This document shows, piece by piece, positions 24,138 to 32,386 of a stretch of 64,000 nucleotides of DNA. Position numbers and translations under genes: made by a program. The notes under the pieces are model-generated. The model was not told where the DNA came from and searched no databases. It saw only the letters and a program-made list of their open reading frames with translations. Source of the stretch: Leisingera sp. ANG-M1 (GTDB lineage Bacteria; Pseudomonadota; Alphaproteobacteria; Rhodobacterales; Rhodobacteraceae); NCBI RefSeq assembly GCF_000813745.1, contig NZ_JWLC01000020.1, positions 62,001 through 126,000 on the forward strand, given 5' to 3'. Each line of letters starts with the position of its first letter. Position 1 is the first letter of the stretch.

Positions 24138-25307
24138 TCAGATCCGCAGCTGCGTGCCTTTGAGCTTGATCGCGTCGTTCACGCGATTGAGCACCCAGGC
24201 CATGGTGTAATTGATCAGCAGGTAGCCCCCCATCAGGATTCCGATCAGCTCCAGCGTCTGGCCGGACTGGTTGATCGAGGTGGAGACCACCATGAAAAAG
24301 TCCGCGAACCCGATGGCGATACCGATGGTGGTGGCTTTGAACAGCCAGACGTACTGGTTGATCATCGTCGGCAGCACCACACGGATGGCCAGCGGCAAGC
24401 GGATGCGGCTGAAGATCTGCCAGCGGGTGAGGCCCAGGGCATGGCCGGCCTCGCTCTGGCCGCCGGGGATGGCGTTGAAGCCGGCTCGGATGATCTCGGC
24501 GATGTAAGCGGCGCCGTAGATCGAGATGGCGATGATGCAGGCCAGGAGTTCCGGTGAGATGCGGATGCCCTCGCGGTAGTTCAGCCCCTTGAGGTAGGGC
24601 ATGTTGACCAGCGGGGTGTCCGGCAGGCGGCCGAGCCACATCGACAGGATGCCAAGGATGATGGCCCCCAGCCACAGGCTGCGGCGCAGCGTTTTCTTAC
24701 GTGCCTTGCCCATCCGCGAAAAGCGGCGTGCGGCGCCGAGCCAGAGCGACAGGCCGAAGGCTGCGAGCAGGAACAGGAAGGCGAGGAAGACGGAGCCGCC
24801 GGAGACATTCAGTCCAGGCACAAAGATGCCGCGGCCGGTGAGGGCAATGGAATCCCAGACAAAGGGCGCCTGTTTCGGTTTCGGCAGCCCGATCAGCAGC
24901 GCATACCAGAAGAACAGTTGCAGCAGCAGCGGCACGTTGCGGAATATCTCGACAAAGGCGGTGCCCAACAGCTCGGCCATGCCGTTGCCGGAGGTGCGCA
25001 TAACGCCTGCGGTGACGCCCAGAACGGTGGCGACGGTGAGGCCGATGGCGCCGACAAACATCGAGTTCAGCACGCCGACCAGGATGGCCCGCCAATAGGG
25101 GGAGGATGTGGAATAGTCGATCAGGGAGAAATTGATCTCCCAGCCGGTGGCGCGCTCCAGGAAGCCAAAGCCGGACGTCAGCCCCTGTGCCTCCAGATTG
25201 GTTTGCGCAGTCAGCACAAAGACCACGATCATGATGAACAGACCGCCGGTGAACCCAGCCTGCAGGCCTGCGTCGCGCACGGATTTGCTTCTGAGCAAAG
25301 CTGTCAT
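24138..25307 (-). CDS. Amino-acid ABC transporter permease, AapQ type (module A)
   Basis: A 389-residue inner-membrane permease, partner of the protein encoded at 23057. It has an N-terminal extension of about 150 residues with several spans, typical of AapQ. The cytoplasmic coupling loop is GGQSEAGHALGLTRW near residue 300, and IRLPLAIRVVLPTMINQYV follows it, as in HisM/HisQ family members. The ATG lies after GGGGGGAG. A strong hairpin in the 61-base gap separates it from the binding-protein gene. Confidence 0.93.
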   Translation of the reverse strand: MTALLRSKSVRDAGLQAGFTGGLFIMIVVFVLTAQTNLEAQGLTSGFGFLERATGWEINFSLIDYSTSSPYWRAILVGVLNSMFVGAIGLTVATVLGVTAGVMRTSGNGMAELLGTAFVEIFRNVPLLLQLFFWYALLIGLPKPKQAPFVWDSIALTGRGIFVPGLNVSGGSVFLAFLFLLAAFGLSLWLGAARRFSRMGKARKKTLRRSLWLGAIILGILSMWLGRLPDTPLVNMPYLKGLNYREGIRISPELLACIIAISIYGAAYIAEIIRAGFNAIPGGQSEAGHALGLTRWQIFSRIRLPLAIRVVLPTMINQYVWLFKATTIGIAIGFADFFMVVSTSINQSGQTLELIGILMGGYLLINYTMAWVLNRVNDAIKLKGTQLRI

Positions 25308-25330
25308 AGTGTCTCCCCCCTTTGTTTGAT

Positions 25331-25354
25331 GGGCAGAGCCAGCCGGCTCTGCCC
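25331..25354 (-). other. Intercistronic hairpin behind the module A binding-protein gene
   Basis: A perfect 10-bp stem (GGGCAGAGCC / GGCTCTGCCC) with a 4-base loop lies between the binding-protein stop and the first permease. No U-tract follows. Such hairpins usually protect the upstream mRNA and give excess binding protein over permease. Similar hairpins occur at the same place in the other three transporter operons of this window. Confidence 0.65.
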
Positions 25355-25368
25355 GGGTTCAAACCGGA

Positions 25369-26400
25369 TCAGTCGATGATCATCGGGTAGAAGACGCCGC
25401 CCTCGGTATAGAGCGCGTTGATGCCGCGGGGCAGGTTGTAGGGCGAGCCGGAGCCGATGTTGCGCTCGTAGATCTCGCCGAAATTGCCGACCTCCTTGAT
25501 CATGTTGTAGGCCCAGTCGTCCTTCAGGCCGAGACGCTCGCCGTAGCCCGGGGTGACACCCAGGAACTTGCCCACGGTGGTCGAGGGCGGGTTGGCCTTG
25601 AACTCGTCCACGTTGGCAGAAGTGATGCCCTGCGCCTCGGCGTACCAGAGCGAGTTCAGCATCCAGTTCTGCACGTCCAGCCAGTCCGGGTCGCCCTCGG
25701 GGACGATGATGCCTTCGGCTTCCAGCTCCAGAACGTCGGGCAGGATCACATGGGCGGAGGGGTCTTCGGCCTCAACCCGGGCGGCGGCCAGGCTGGGCGC
25801 CCATTCGATCAGGCCGTCGCAGCGGCCGCCGAAGTAGGAGGTACGGACCTCGTCACCCTTTTCAAAGACGATGATCTCGGCGTCGATGTTGTGGCTTTCC
25901 AGGTAGGAGGCCAGGACCCGCTCGGTTGAGGTGCCGGCCGAGACGCAGATCGAGCCGCCGTCGAGATCCGCCACGCTTTCCGCTTCGGTTTCGGCGTGGG
26001 CCATAACTTGGAAGGCACCGATGAAATAGGGGCGGCTGTAGGCCAGGTTCAGCTCGGTGTCGCGGCTTTGGGTCCAGCCGGAGACCTTGATCACCACGTC
26101 AATGTCGCCCGACTGCAGGGCAGGCCAGCGCTGTGCCCAGCTGATCGGCACGATTTCCAAGTTGCCGTCGGACTGGCCAAAGAGGCCCGCCGCCAGTGCC
26201 TTGCACAGGTCGATGTCGACGCCCTTCCAATTGCCCTGATCGTCCACCTCGGCAAAGCCCAGGAACGAGCCGTTATGGCCCGAGCACAACAGCGATCCTC
26301 GCTCCAGAACGGTGTTGAGGCGGGTGTCATCAGCGGCAAATGCGGTGCCCGCCGCCAGTGCGGCGGCGCCTGCCACGGCGCTCAAAATTGTTGGTTTCAT
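25369..26400 (-). CDS. Amino-acid ABC transporter substrate-binding protein, AapJ type (module A)
   Basis: A 343-residue periplasmic binding protein with signal peptide (residues 1-22, cleavage after AFA). The TRLNTVLERGSLLCSGH start of the mature part and WKGVDIDLCKALAAGLFG match the AapJ branch of the polar-amino-acid-binding family. The start is the ATG at 26400, preceded by GGAGGAGAAC. First gene of the module A operon; the GTCGAC operator region lies immediately upstream, between it and the divergent GntR gene. The ligand cannot be read from the sequence. Confidence 0.93.
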   Translation of the reverse strand: MKPTILSAVAGAAALAAGTAFAADDTRLNTVLERGSLLCSGHNGSFLGFAEVDDQGNWKGVDIDLCKALAAGLFGQSDGNLEIVPISWAQRWPALQSGDIDVVIKVSGWTQSRDTELNLAYSRPYFIGAFQVMAHAETEAESVADLDGGSICVSAGTSTERVLASYLESHNIDAEIIVFEKGDEVRTSYFGGRCDGLIEWAPSLAAARVEAEDPSAHVILPDVLELEAEGIIVPEGDPDWLDVQNWMLNSLWYAEAQGITSANVDEFKANPPSTTVGKFLGVTPGYGERLGLKDDWAYNMIKEVGNFGEIYERNIGSGSPYNLPRGINALYTEGGVFYPMIID

Positions 26401-26415
26401 GTTCTCCTCCCATTC

Positions 26416-26460
26416 TTGTCGACATTTTGTCTGCACGTTTAGTGTCGACAGTTTGGCGAC
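26416..26460. promoter_or_regulatory. Candidate GntR operator array, module A
   Basis: In the 139-bp gap between the transporter operon and the divergent GntR gene there are TTGTCGACA (26416-26424), a perfect TGTCGACA palindrome (26443-26450) and a degenerate TTGGCGACA ending at 26461. The GT-x-x-AC core fits the FadR-subfamily GntR consensus. The 13 bases TTGTCGACATTTT beginning at 26416 recur exactly at 54918 in front of the module B transporter. Confidence 0.75.
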
Positions 26461-26539
26461 ACGTCAATAAATTTGTTTGGCCGGGCAAATGCTGTATGAG
26501 TAGGCAGAGGAGCCGCCTGCCGCCTTTGGAAGAGTAAAA

Positions 26540-27244
26540 ATGACGGAAAATCAGCAGTCTGCACAAAAGCTTGCCAAGGGGCGCGGGGCCAAATTTGTCT
26601 ATGACGAGTTGCGCCGGGAGATCCTGACGCTGGAGCTGGCACCGGGGGAACCCTTGGATGAGACCAGCTTGTCGCAGCGATTCGCCATGTCGCGCTCACC
26701 GATCCGCGAGGCGCTGGTGCGGCTGTCAGCGGACGGGCTGGTGGAAATGCTGTCGAACCGGTCGACCCTGGTGGCGCCGATCCGGCTGGCGGAATTTCCG
26801 CGCTATGTCGAGGCGCTGGATTTCCTGCAGCGGATCAATACCAGGCTGGCGGCCGAATTCCGCAGCGAAGCGGATCTAAAGCAGATGACCCGGGATGCGA
26901 AGGCCTTTGAGGAGGCCTGCCGCAAGAACGATTATCTGCGGATGTCCGCGACCAACCGGGATTTCCATATGACCATTGCGGCAGCGGGCCGGAACCCGTA
27001 TCTGGCGCGGTCTTACGGTCAGCTGCTGGATGAGGGGCGGCGGCTGCTGCACATGCATTTCGACTATATCCAGTCGTCGGCGACGGATCATCTGCTGACC
27101 AGCGAGCATTTCGATATCATCGAGGCGATCCGCAATCAGGATGTGCCGCTGGCCGACAAGCTGGCGCATGAGCATACCCGGCAGTTCCATGACCGGTTCA
27201 TGAGTTTCCTGAGCGCCCGCTATCACTCAGATTTCGAGTTCTGA
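26540..27244 (+). CDS. GntR-family regulator, FadR subfamily (module A)
   Basis: A 234-residue regulator. The N-terminal winged helix has the GntR pattern (REILTLELAPGEPLDETSLSQ), with recognition helix SRSPIREALVRL at about residues 51-62. The C-terminal all-helical FCD domain carries the metal/effector histidines in NRDFHMTIA and SEHFDIIEAI...HEH. It is divergent from the module A operon and faces the GTCGAC array. Its recognition helix differs from that of the module B regulator (55065) by only Ile to Val, so the two probably read the same operators. Confidence 0.93.
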   Translation: MTENQQSAQKLAKGRGAKFVYDELRREILTLELAPGEPLDETSLSQRFAMSRSPIREALVRLSADGLVEMLSNRSTLVAPIRLAEFPRYVEALDFLQRINTRLAAEFRSEADLKQMTRDAKAFEEACRKNDYLRMSATNRDFHMTIAAAGRNPYLARSYGQLLDEGRRLLHMHFDYIQSSATDHLLTSEHFDIIEAIRNQDVPLADKLAHEHTRQFHDRFMSFLSARYHSDFEF

Positions 27245-27551
27245 GCCCGGCGGCAGCCCCGCAATCCTCTGAACGATTCCCTTTTGCCTGCAGCCTGCAG
27301 GCCGTGCAGCAGCGTTGTGCGGCACTGGCTGCTGCGCCTGAATGCTCTGTTCAAGGAAGCTGATCTCTCCTGTTTGCAAGGTCTTAAGGCCCTGCCGGGG
27401 CGTGTCATGCTCAATTATGAAATTTAACAAATGACACTGAAGGATACAAAAGTATTGCAAATGATAAAATCCTTAGCCTAAAGTCCCTCCACCCGATGCG
27501 GCCCGCAAGAACCCGCACCAGTCTGACGCGTCCTGAGCAAGGGAGGGAAAC
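27245..27551. other. 307-bp intergenic region before the TRAP operon
   Basis: Between the GntR stop and the TRAP binding-protein start. The first half contains a small GCCTGC...GCAGGC hairpin (about 27283-27299) that may end the GntR transcript. From about 27410 to 27475 the DNA is AT-rich and holds a motif shared with the RpiR promoter (listed separately). No gene-like reading frame is seen. Confidence 0.5.
27455..27472 (+). promoter_or_regulatory. Candidate RpiR-binding motif upstream of the TRAP operon
   Basis: TTGCAAATGATAAAATCC, about 80 bases upstream of the TRAP binding-protein start. An almost identical stretch (TTGCAAATGTAAAATC, one base shorter in the middle) lies upstream of the RpiR gene at 30547. 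AT-rich identity at two promoters flanking one transport operon suggests a common regulator, most simply the RpiR protein encoded at 30626. Confidence 0.55.
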
Positions 27552-28565
27552 ATGCTCAAATCACTCAAATTCGGAAAACTCCTGGGCCGGGCCGGCCTGG
27601 CAGGCGCCCTGGCCCTGTCCGTTGCCACCCTGGCCTCCGCTGCCGACATGCGCCTGAAATTTGCAGGCACCTTCCCGGTCGATCACCCCGGCACCAAGAT
27701 GATGGAGCAGATCAAGGCGGATATCGAAGCTGCTGATGTGGGCCTCAAGGTCTCGCTGTTCCCGGCCAACCAGCTGGGCTCCGGCGAGGCGCTGATGGAA
27801 GATACCATCCGCGGCAACATCGATTTTACTGCCGCCTTCATCTACAGCCACAAAGACCCGCGGCTGGAGTTCCTGTCGATGCCGTTCCTCGTCAACAATT
27901 TCGACGAGATGGACAGTATCATGCGCAACATGGACAGCCCGTTTAACCAGATCCTGCAGGAGCGCCTGAACGAGCTGGGGCTGCGTCTGCTGGCGAACAA
28001 CCCCGAAGGCTTCACCGGCATCGTTGCCAACAAGAAGCCGGAGAACTGGAACGTCATGGGATCCAAGGACATGAACATCCGGGTCTGGTCCTCGCCTGTT
28101 GTGAAGAACATGGTCGAAGGGCTGGGCTTCCAGGCAACCACCATGGCCTGGGGCGACATCTTCCCGGCGCTGCAGTCGGGCATCGTGGACGGTGCGATCT
28201 GCTGCACCAAGTCGGCGACCTATTCGATCTTTGCGCAGTCGGATGTGGGCAAATACTATGTCCAGTACAACTCGGTGTCCGAGCTGACCTCCTACTACGC
28301 CTCGGAGAAGACCTGGGCCAAGCTGGACGACGCGCAGCGCGCGGCCGTGCAGGCGGCCTTTACCAAGGCGTCGGATGACTTCTTTGCCTACAACCGCGAG
28401 AACGATGCCAAGTTCGGCGAGCTGCTGCAGGAAAAGGGCTATGAGATCCTGGCCCTGAACGACGAAGAGCAGGCTGCGATGGCCGCTTGGGTGCGCGAGA
28501 ACATCTGGCCGACCATGGTCGACACCATTGGGCAGGACACGCTGGACCGTCTGACCGCGGAGTAA
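27552..28565 (+). CDS. TRAP transporter substrate-binding protein (DctP family)
   Basis: A 337-residue periplasmic binding protein with a signal peptide (about residues 1-30, ending ASA). The FAGTFPVDHPG start of the mature part, the central helix and the conserved arginine segment NIRVWSSPVVKN (about residues 176-187) fit DctP-type proteins, which bind a carboxylate through that arginine. GGGAGG precedes the ATG. First gene of a dctP-dctQ-dctM operon. The ligand is unknown; the downstream amidase suggests a carboxylate bearing an amide or nitrogen group. Confidence 0.93.
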   Translation: MLKSLKFGKLLGRAGLAGALALSVATLASAADMRLKFAGTFPVDHPGTKMMEQIKADIEAADVGLKVSLFPANQLGSGEALMEDTIRGNIDFTAAFIYSHKDPRLEFLSMPFLVNNFDEMDSIMRNMDSPFNQILQERLNELGLRLLANNPEGFTGIVANKKPENWNVMGSKDMNIRVWSSPVVKNMVEGLGFQATTMAWGDIFPALQSGIVDGAICCTKSATYSIFAQSDVGKYYVQYNSVSELTSYYASEKTWAKLDDAQRAAVQAAFTKASDDFFAYNRENDAKFGELLQEKGYEILALNDEEQAAMAAWVRENIWPTMVDTIGQDTLDRLTAE

Positions 28566-28577
28566 TCCAAGGACCGG

Positions 28578-28604
28578 GGCCGGCGGCATCCTATGCTGCC
28601 GGCC
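28578..28604 (+). other. Intercistronic hairpin between dctP and dctQ
   Basis: A stem of 7 plus 4 bp (GGCCGGC/GCCGGCC, then GCAT/ATGC, one mismatch) with a 3-base loop directly after the binding-protein gene. It overlaps an upstream candidate start of the next gene (28593), supporting the later start at 28635. Probably stabilises the binding-protein mRNA. Confidence 0.6.
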
Positions 28605-28634
28605 TACTTCTGCCATGGCGAAAGGGGAGGGCTG

Positions 28635-29192
28635 ATGAGCGAGATTACCGAAAGACTGCCGCATGGCGCAGCCGCCCCGCTGCGGGCCGCGTTGCGGTTC
28701 ATGCGCCTGTTTGTGGCCGCAGGCGGGTTGCTGATGGCGCTGACCTTTCTGGCAGTGGTGATCATCCGATACGGCTTTGCCGGCAATCTCTTTGCTTATG
28801 AGGAATGGCTGCTGGCGATCAGTTTCTGGACCTTCTTCTTTGGCGCCGCTTTGGCTGGTGAAAAGAAGTCCCACGTCAATGCCGATATCCTCGGCGTGGT
28901 ATTGGGGGACGGCAAGCTGGCCTGGTGGCGCGGCATCCTAGTCTATCTGATCGAGATCGGGGTCGGCGCCTATATCGTCTACTGGTGCTACCTGGCAGTG
29001 GAGAGCGAGATCATCGCCTACCCGCTGTGGGAGCGCACCACGGCGCTGAAAATCCCCGCAGTTCTCCCCCGTGCCGCGATCATGACCGGCTTTGCCTTCA
29101 TGACCCTCTTCAACGCGATTTACTTCGTGCTGCATCTCATCGATGGGCCTGACGCCTATCACGCGCCCCGCCCCGAGGAGGACGACGCATGA
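28635..29192 (+). CDS. TRAP transporter small permease (DctQ family)
   Basis: A 185-residue membrane protein with four predicted spans (for example LFVAAGGLLMALTFLAVVII, and AIMTGFAFMTLFNAIYFVL near the end) and the EEWLLAISFW segment typical of DctQ subunits. I place the start at the ATG at 28635 (MSEITERL), directly after GGGGAGGG. It forms the membrane complex with the large subunit; the genes overlap by four bases (ATGA). Confidence 0.92.
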   Translation: MSEITERLPHGAAAPLRAALRFMRLFVAAGGLLMALTFLAVVIIRYGFAGNLFAYEEWLLAISFWTFFFGAALAGEKKSHVNADILGVVLGDGKLAWWRGILVYLIEIGVGAYIVYWCYLAVESEIIAYPLWERTTALKIPAVLPRAAIMTGFAFMTLFNAIYFVLHLIDGPDAYHAPRPEEDDA

Positions 29193-30481
29193 TCATCTTT
29201 GGCAGCATTGTCATCATCTGCGGCCTGCTGTTGCTGGGCGTCAGCGTCTATATCGCCTTTGGCGCGGTGCTCTTGTTCCTGGCCATGACCGGCGGCCATG
29301 ACATCACCGGCTATCTGCCTGCGGGCTATTGGAAGATGAACACGCTGGTTCTGCTGGCGATCCCGCTGTTCATGATCTCCGGTGCGATCATGGAAAAGGG
29401 CAAGATCGCCGCACCGCTGGTGGCATTGGCAGAGCTGTTCATCGGCCATATCAAGGGCGGCTTGTCCGCCGCTGCGGTGGTCGCTTCGGGCATCTTCGGG
29501 TCGATCTCCGGCAGTGCGAATGCGACGCTTACCTGCATCGGCGGTATCATGATGCCGCATCTGCGCAAGGCGAATTACCCCGATGGCCTTTCCGCTGCGC
29601 TGATCGTCAGCGCCAGCCCCTTGGGCCTGCTGATCCCGCCGAGCTCCTCGCATATCCTTTATGCCTGGGTGGCGCAGCAGTCGGTGCTGAAGGCGTTCCT
29701 GTCGACCGTTTTTCCGGGCATCATCCTGATTGTCCTGCTGATTGCCACCAACCAGTTTGCCCTGCGCAAATACAAGGACATAAAAACCACTGAAAAGCCG
29801 GTGGACTTTGCCCCGCAGTTCAAGCTGCAGACCCGTCAGGCGATGCCTGCGCTGCTGATGCCGCTGATCATTCTGGGCGGTATCTATGGCGGCATCATGA
29901 CCCCGACCGAAGCCGCAGGCGTTGCGGTGGTCTATTCGATCCCGATTGCGATTTATGTCTACCGCGGCCTCACCTGGCGCGGGCTGATGCAGACGCTGAC
30001 CGGCGCGGGCATCACCATCGGCGTGGTGATGACGATGATCTTCATGGTGCTGATCGTCTCGCGTTTCCTGATCTTCGAGGACATTCCGAACATCGCCCGC
30101 GATCTGGTGTTCTCGGTTTCGGAGAACCCGATTGTGATCCTCTTGATGGTCAACCTGGTGATGATCCTGATCGGGATGCTGATGGACGATATCTCAGGGC
30201 TGCTGCTGGCGACGCCGCTCTTGCTGCCTATTGTGCGCGATGTCGGGGTCGACCCGATCCATTTCGCGGCGATCCTGGGGGTGAACCTTGGCATGGCAAA
30301 TGTCACGCCGCCAACCGCGCCGCTCTTGTACCTGGGCGCGCAGGTGACCGAGACGCCGGTGGGCAAGATGCTAGGGCCGACGCTTTTGTTCATCTTCTGC
30401 GCCTGGCTGCCGACACTGGCGCTGACCACCTTTGTTCCTCAGCTGTCGCTCTGGCTGCCGGATGTGCTGCTGAGCAGCTGA
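29189..30481 (+). CDS. TRAP transporter large permease (DctM family)
   Basis: A 430-residue polytopic membrane protein of the DctM family, which carries the sodium-driven transport path. Typical features: GSISGSANATLTCIGGIMMP in the first half, IIPPS-like LLIPPSSSHILYAW, and GVNLGMANVTPPTAPLLYLG near the end. It starts inside the end of the small permease gene. Last gene of the transporter operon; a long perfect hairpin follows the stop. Confidence 0.95.
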   Translation: MIIFGSIVIICGLLLLGVSVYIAFGAVLLFLAMTGGHDITGYLPAGYWKMNTLVLLAIPLFMISGAIMEKGKIAAPLVALAELFIGHIKGGLSAAAVVASGIFGSISGSANATLTCIGGIMMPHLRKANYPDGLSAALIVSASPLGLLIPPSSSHILYAWVAQQSVLKAFLSTVFPGIILIVLLIATNQFALRKYKDIKTTEKPVDFAPQFKLQTRQAMPALLMPLIILGGIYGGIMTPTEAAGVAVVYSIPIAIYVYRGLTWRGLMQTLTGAGITIGVVMTMIFMVLIVSRFLIFEDIPNIARDLVFSVSENPIVILLMVNLVMILIGMLMDDISGLLLATPLLLPIVRDVGVDPIHFAAILGVNLGMANVTPPTAPLLYLGAQVTETPVGKMLGPTLLFIFCAWLPTLALTTFVPQLSLWLPDVLLSS

Positions 30482-30487
30482 GGCCTC

Positions 30488-30522
30488 CCCGGGCGGCAAG
30501 ATGATCCCCCGCGCCGCCCGGG
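30488..30522 (+). terminator. Hairpin after the TRAP operon
   Basis: A perfect 10-bp stem (CCCGGGCGGC / GCCGCCCGGG) with a 15-base loop starts 7 bases past the dctM-type stop. Only CCTTG follows, not a U-tract, so it is a partial terminator at best before the RpiR gene. Confidence 0.55.
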
Positions 30523-30546
30523 CCTTGAACTTCCCCGTTGCAATGT

Positions 30547-30562
30547 TTGCAAATGTAAAATC
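30547..30562 (+). promoter_or_regulatory. Candidate RpiR-binding motif upstream of the RpiR gene
   Basis: TTGCAAATGTAAAATC, about 64 bases upstream of the RpiR start codon, in an otherwise AT-rich patch that also contains a second TTGCAA just before it (from 30536). It mirrors the motif at 27455 in front of the TRAP operon. Autoregulation by the RpiR protein is the simplest reading. Confidence 0.55.
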
Positions 30563-30625
30563 TTTTGCAGCGGGGTGTATTGAATGGATCGGGCTGCACC
30601 CTTTGGACTTGCAGGGGAGCCTTGG

Positions 30626-31534
30626 ATGCAACAGGAGACGCCGGCCGGCATGAATACCTACCTTCACGTGAGCGACAGGCTGAAGGAGCTGTTCCCGCAG
30701 CTCCCGCGCGCGCTGAAGGTGGCGGCGACCTACATGCTTGAGCATCCGGGCGATATCGCGACGCTGTCGATGCGGCAGGTGGCCGGGAATGCGGGTGTTT
30801 CGCTGCCGAATTTCTCGCGCCTGGCCAAGGCGCTGGGATTTGAGACCTACAGCGAACTGCGCGAGGTTTACCGCAAGCAAGTGCAGCAGAACGATATCAA
30901 CGAGTACCACCTGCGCGCCGAGAACCTGCAGAAATCCGGCGGAGACCAGGCGGCGCGGGAAGTCTGGGAGGACTTCCGAAGCTCCACGATTGGGAACCTG
31001 ACGGCGATTTTCGACTCCATCGATCCTGACTATTTTGCCAGTGTTGCCAAGGTGCTGAACGATGCCGGGCAGGTCTATATGGTGGGGATGCAGGCTTCGG
31101 CCAGCTTCTCAGCCTACGCGCACTACATCGGCGGCATGGCCAGCGGCAAGGTGCGGCTGGTGCGCGGCGAGGGCGGGGTGTTTGCCGATCCGGTCGCTGA
31201 CATCGGCGAAGGCGACGTGATGATTGCCATCAGCCAGCAGCCCTGCGCGCGGGCCGCGATTGAGCTGGCGATGTTGGCGCGCGAGCGCGGTGCCAAGGTG
31301 ATTGCGATCACCGACAGCCCGGCCTCACCGATCGCTATGGAAGCGGACTATGTGCTGCTGGGGCCGAACCGCAGCCCGCTGTTTTTTGAATCCTATGTCG
31401 GAACCACGGTGCTGATCGAGGCGCTGATCGGCTTCTTCACCATTGGCCAGCCCAGCGGCGTGGTGGAACGGATCGAGCGGATCGAGGCCGACCGGCTGCG
31501 CATGAACGAATACTGGAAAAACAAGAAAGCCTGA
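30626..31534 (+). CDS. MurR/RpiR-family regulator with SIS domain
   Basis: A 302-residue regulator: N-terminal HTH_6 domain (about residues 15-90, LSMRQVAGNAGVSLPNFSRLAK is the HTH) and C-terminal SIS domain (about 135-270) of the type that binds phosphosugars. The ATG at 30626 follows GGGGAG by 7 bases; a second in-frame ATG at 30650 is possible. It lies between the TRAP operon and an amidase gene, all rightward, and probably controls both. Roseobacter RpiR proteins often respond to non-sugar compounds, so the effector is open. Confidence 0.92.
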   Translation: MQQETPAGMNTYLHVSDRLKELFPQLPRALKVAATYMLEHPGDIATLSMRQVAGNAGVSLPNFSRLAKALGFETYSELREVYRKQVQQNDINEYHLRAENLQKSGGDQAAREVWEDFRSSTIGNLTAIFDSIDPDYFASVAKVLNDAGQVYMVGMQASASFSAYAHYIGGMASGKVRLVRGEGGVFADPVADIGEGDVMIAISQQPCARAAIELAMLARERGAKVIAITDSPASPIAMEADYVLLGPNRSPLFFESYVGTTVLIEALIGFFTIGQPSGVVERIERIEADRLRMNEYWKNKKA

Positions 31535-31537
31535 GCC

Positions 31538-32386
31538 ATGACCGCCACCGAGACCCTGACCCTTCTGGCCTGCCAGATCAGCATCCCGCCGATGACCAGC
31601 GCGGCGGAGCGCGATGCGCATCTGGCGGCCTCGGCGGCCAAGGTGCGTGCGCAGCTGGAGGCAGCGGACGGCAAGGTCGATCTGGTGGTGCTGCCGGAAC
31701 TGTCCAGCATCGACTATGCCCGCGACACCTTTGCCCGGCTGGATGAGATCGCGGAGCCGCTGGATGGCGCCTCGTTCCAGGCCTGGCGGCAGGTGGCGCA
31801 GGAGCATGGAGTGCATGTCTCCTACGGGTTTGCCCGGGCAGGCGAGGGCGGCCCCTTCATCAGCATCGGTGTGGTTGGCCCGGACGGGGAACTGGCCGGC
31901 CATTACGACAAGCTGCATCTGGCGCAATACGGCGCCTCGATGGAGAAGGAGTACTTCAACCGCGGCAGCCACCTGTTTGTGTTTGAGGTCAACGGCTTCC
32001 GCCTGGCGCCGATCATCTGCTACGACATCCGCATCCCGGAGCTGGCGCGCACGCTGGTGGTGGACCACGGGGTCGACGCGATCCTGCATTGCGGCGCCTA
32101 TTACCGGGATGAGAGCTTTCACACCTGGCATCCTTTTGCGATTGCGAGGGCGCTGGAAAACCAGGTGTTCTTCCTGTCGCTGAACCGGGCTGGGGAGACC
32201 TATGGCAACTCGCTGTTCTGCCTGCCGTGGCAGGACGAAAACACCCCGCCGGTGGAGTTTGCCGAGACCGCGGAGGAGTTCCGTCTGATCATCCTGGACC
32301 GGGAAACCCAGGCCAAGGCGCGGCGGGACTACACTTTCCTCAAGGACCGGCTGGACGACTACCGGATCAGCGTTCTGTCGGCTTAA
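31538..32386 (+). CDS. Carbon-nitrogen hydrolase (nitrilase superfamily)
   Basis: A 282-residue hydrolase of the nitrilase/amidase fold with the full catalytic triad: Glu54 (LPELS), Lys125 (YDKLHL) and Cys161 (IICYDIR). Such enzymes hydrolyse amides, N-carbamoyl compounds or nitriles in the cytoplasm. It follows the RpiR gene after 3 bases, so they are one transcription unit. Together with the TRAP transporter upstream it suggests import and deamidation of an amide-bearing carboxylate. Its stop overlaps the convergent RpiR gene by four bases. Confidence 0.93.
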   Translation: MTATETLTLLACQISIPPMTSAAERDAHLAASAAKVRAQLEAADGKVDLVVLPELSSIDYARDTFARLDEIAEPLDGASFQAWRQVAQEHGVHVSYGFARAGEGGPFISIGVVGPDGELAGHYDKLHLAQYGASMEKEYFNRGSHLFVFEVNGFRLAPIICYDIRIPELARTLVVDHGVDAILHCGAYYRDESFHTWHPFAIARALENQVFFLSLNRAGETYGNSLFCLPWQDENTPPVEFAETAEEFRLIILDRETQAKARRDYTFLKDRLDDYRISVLSA

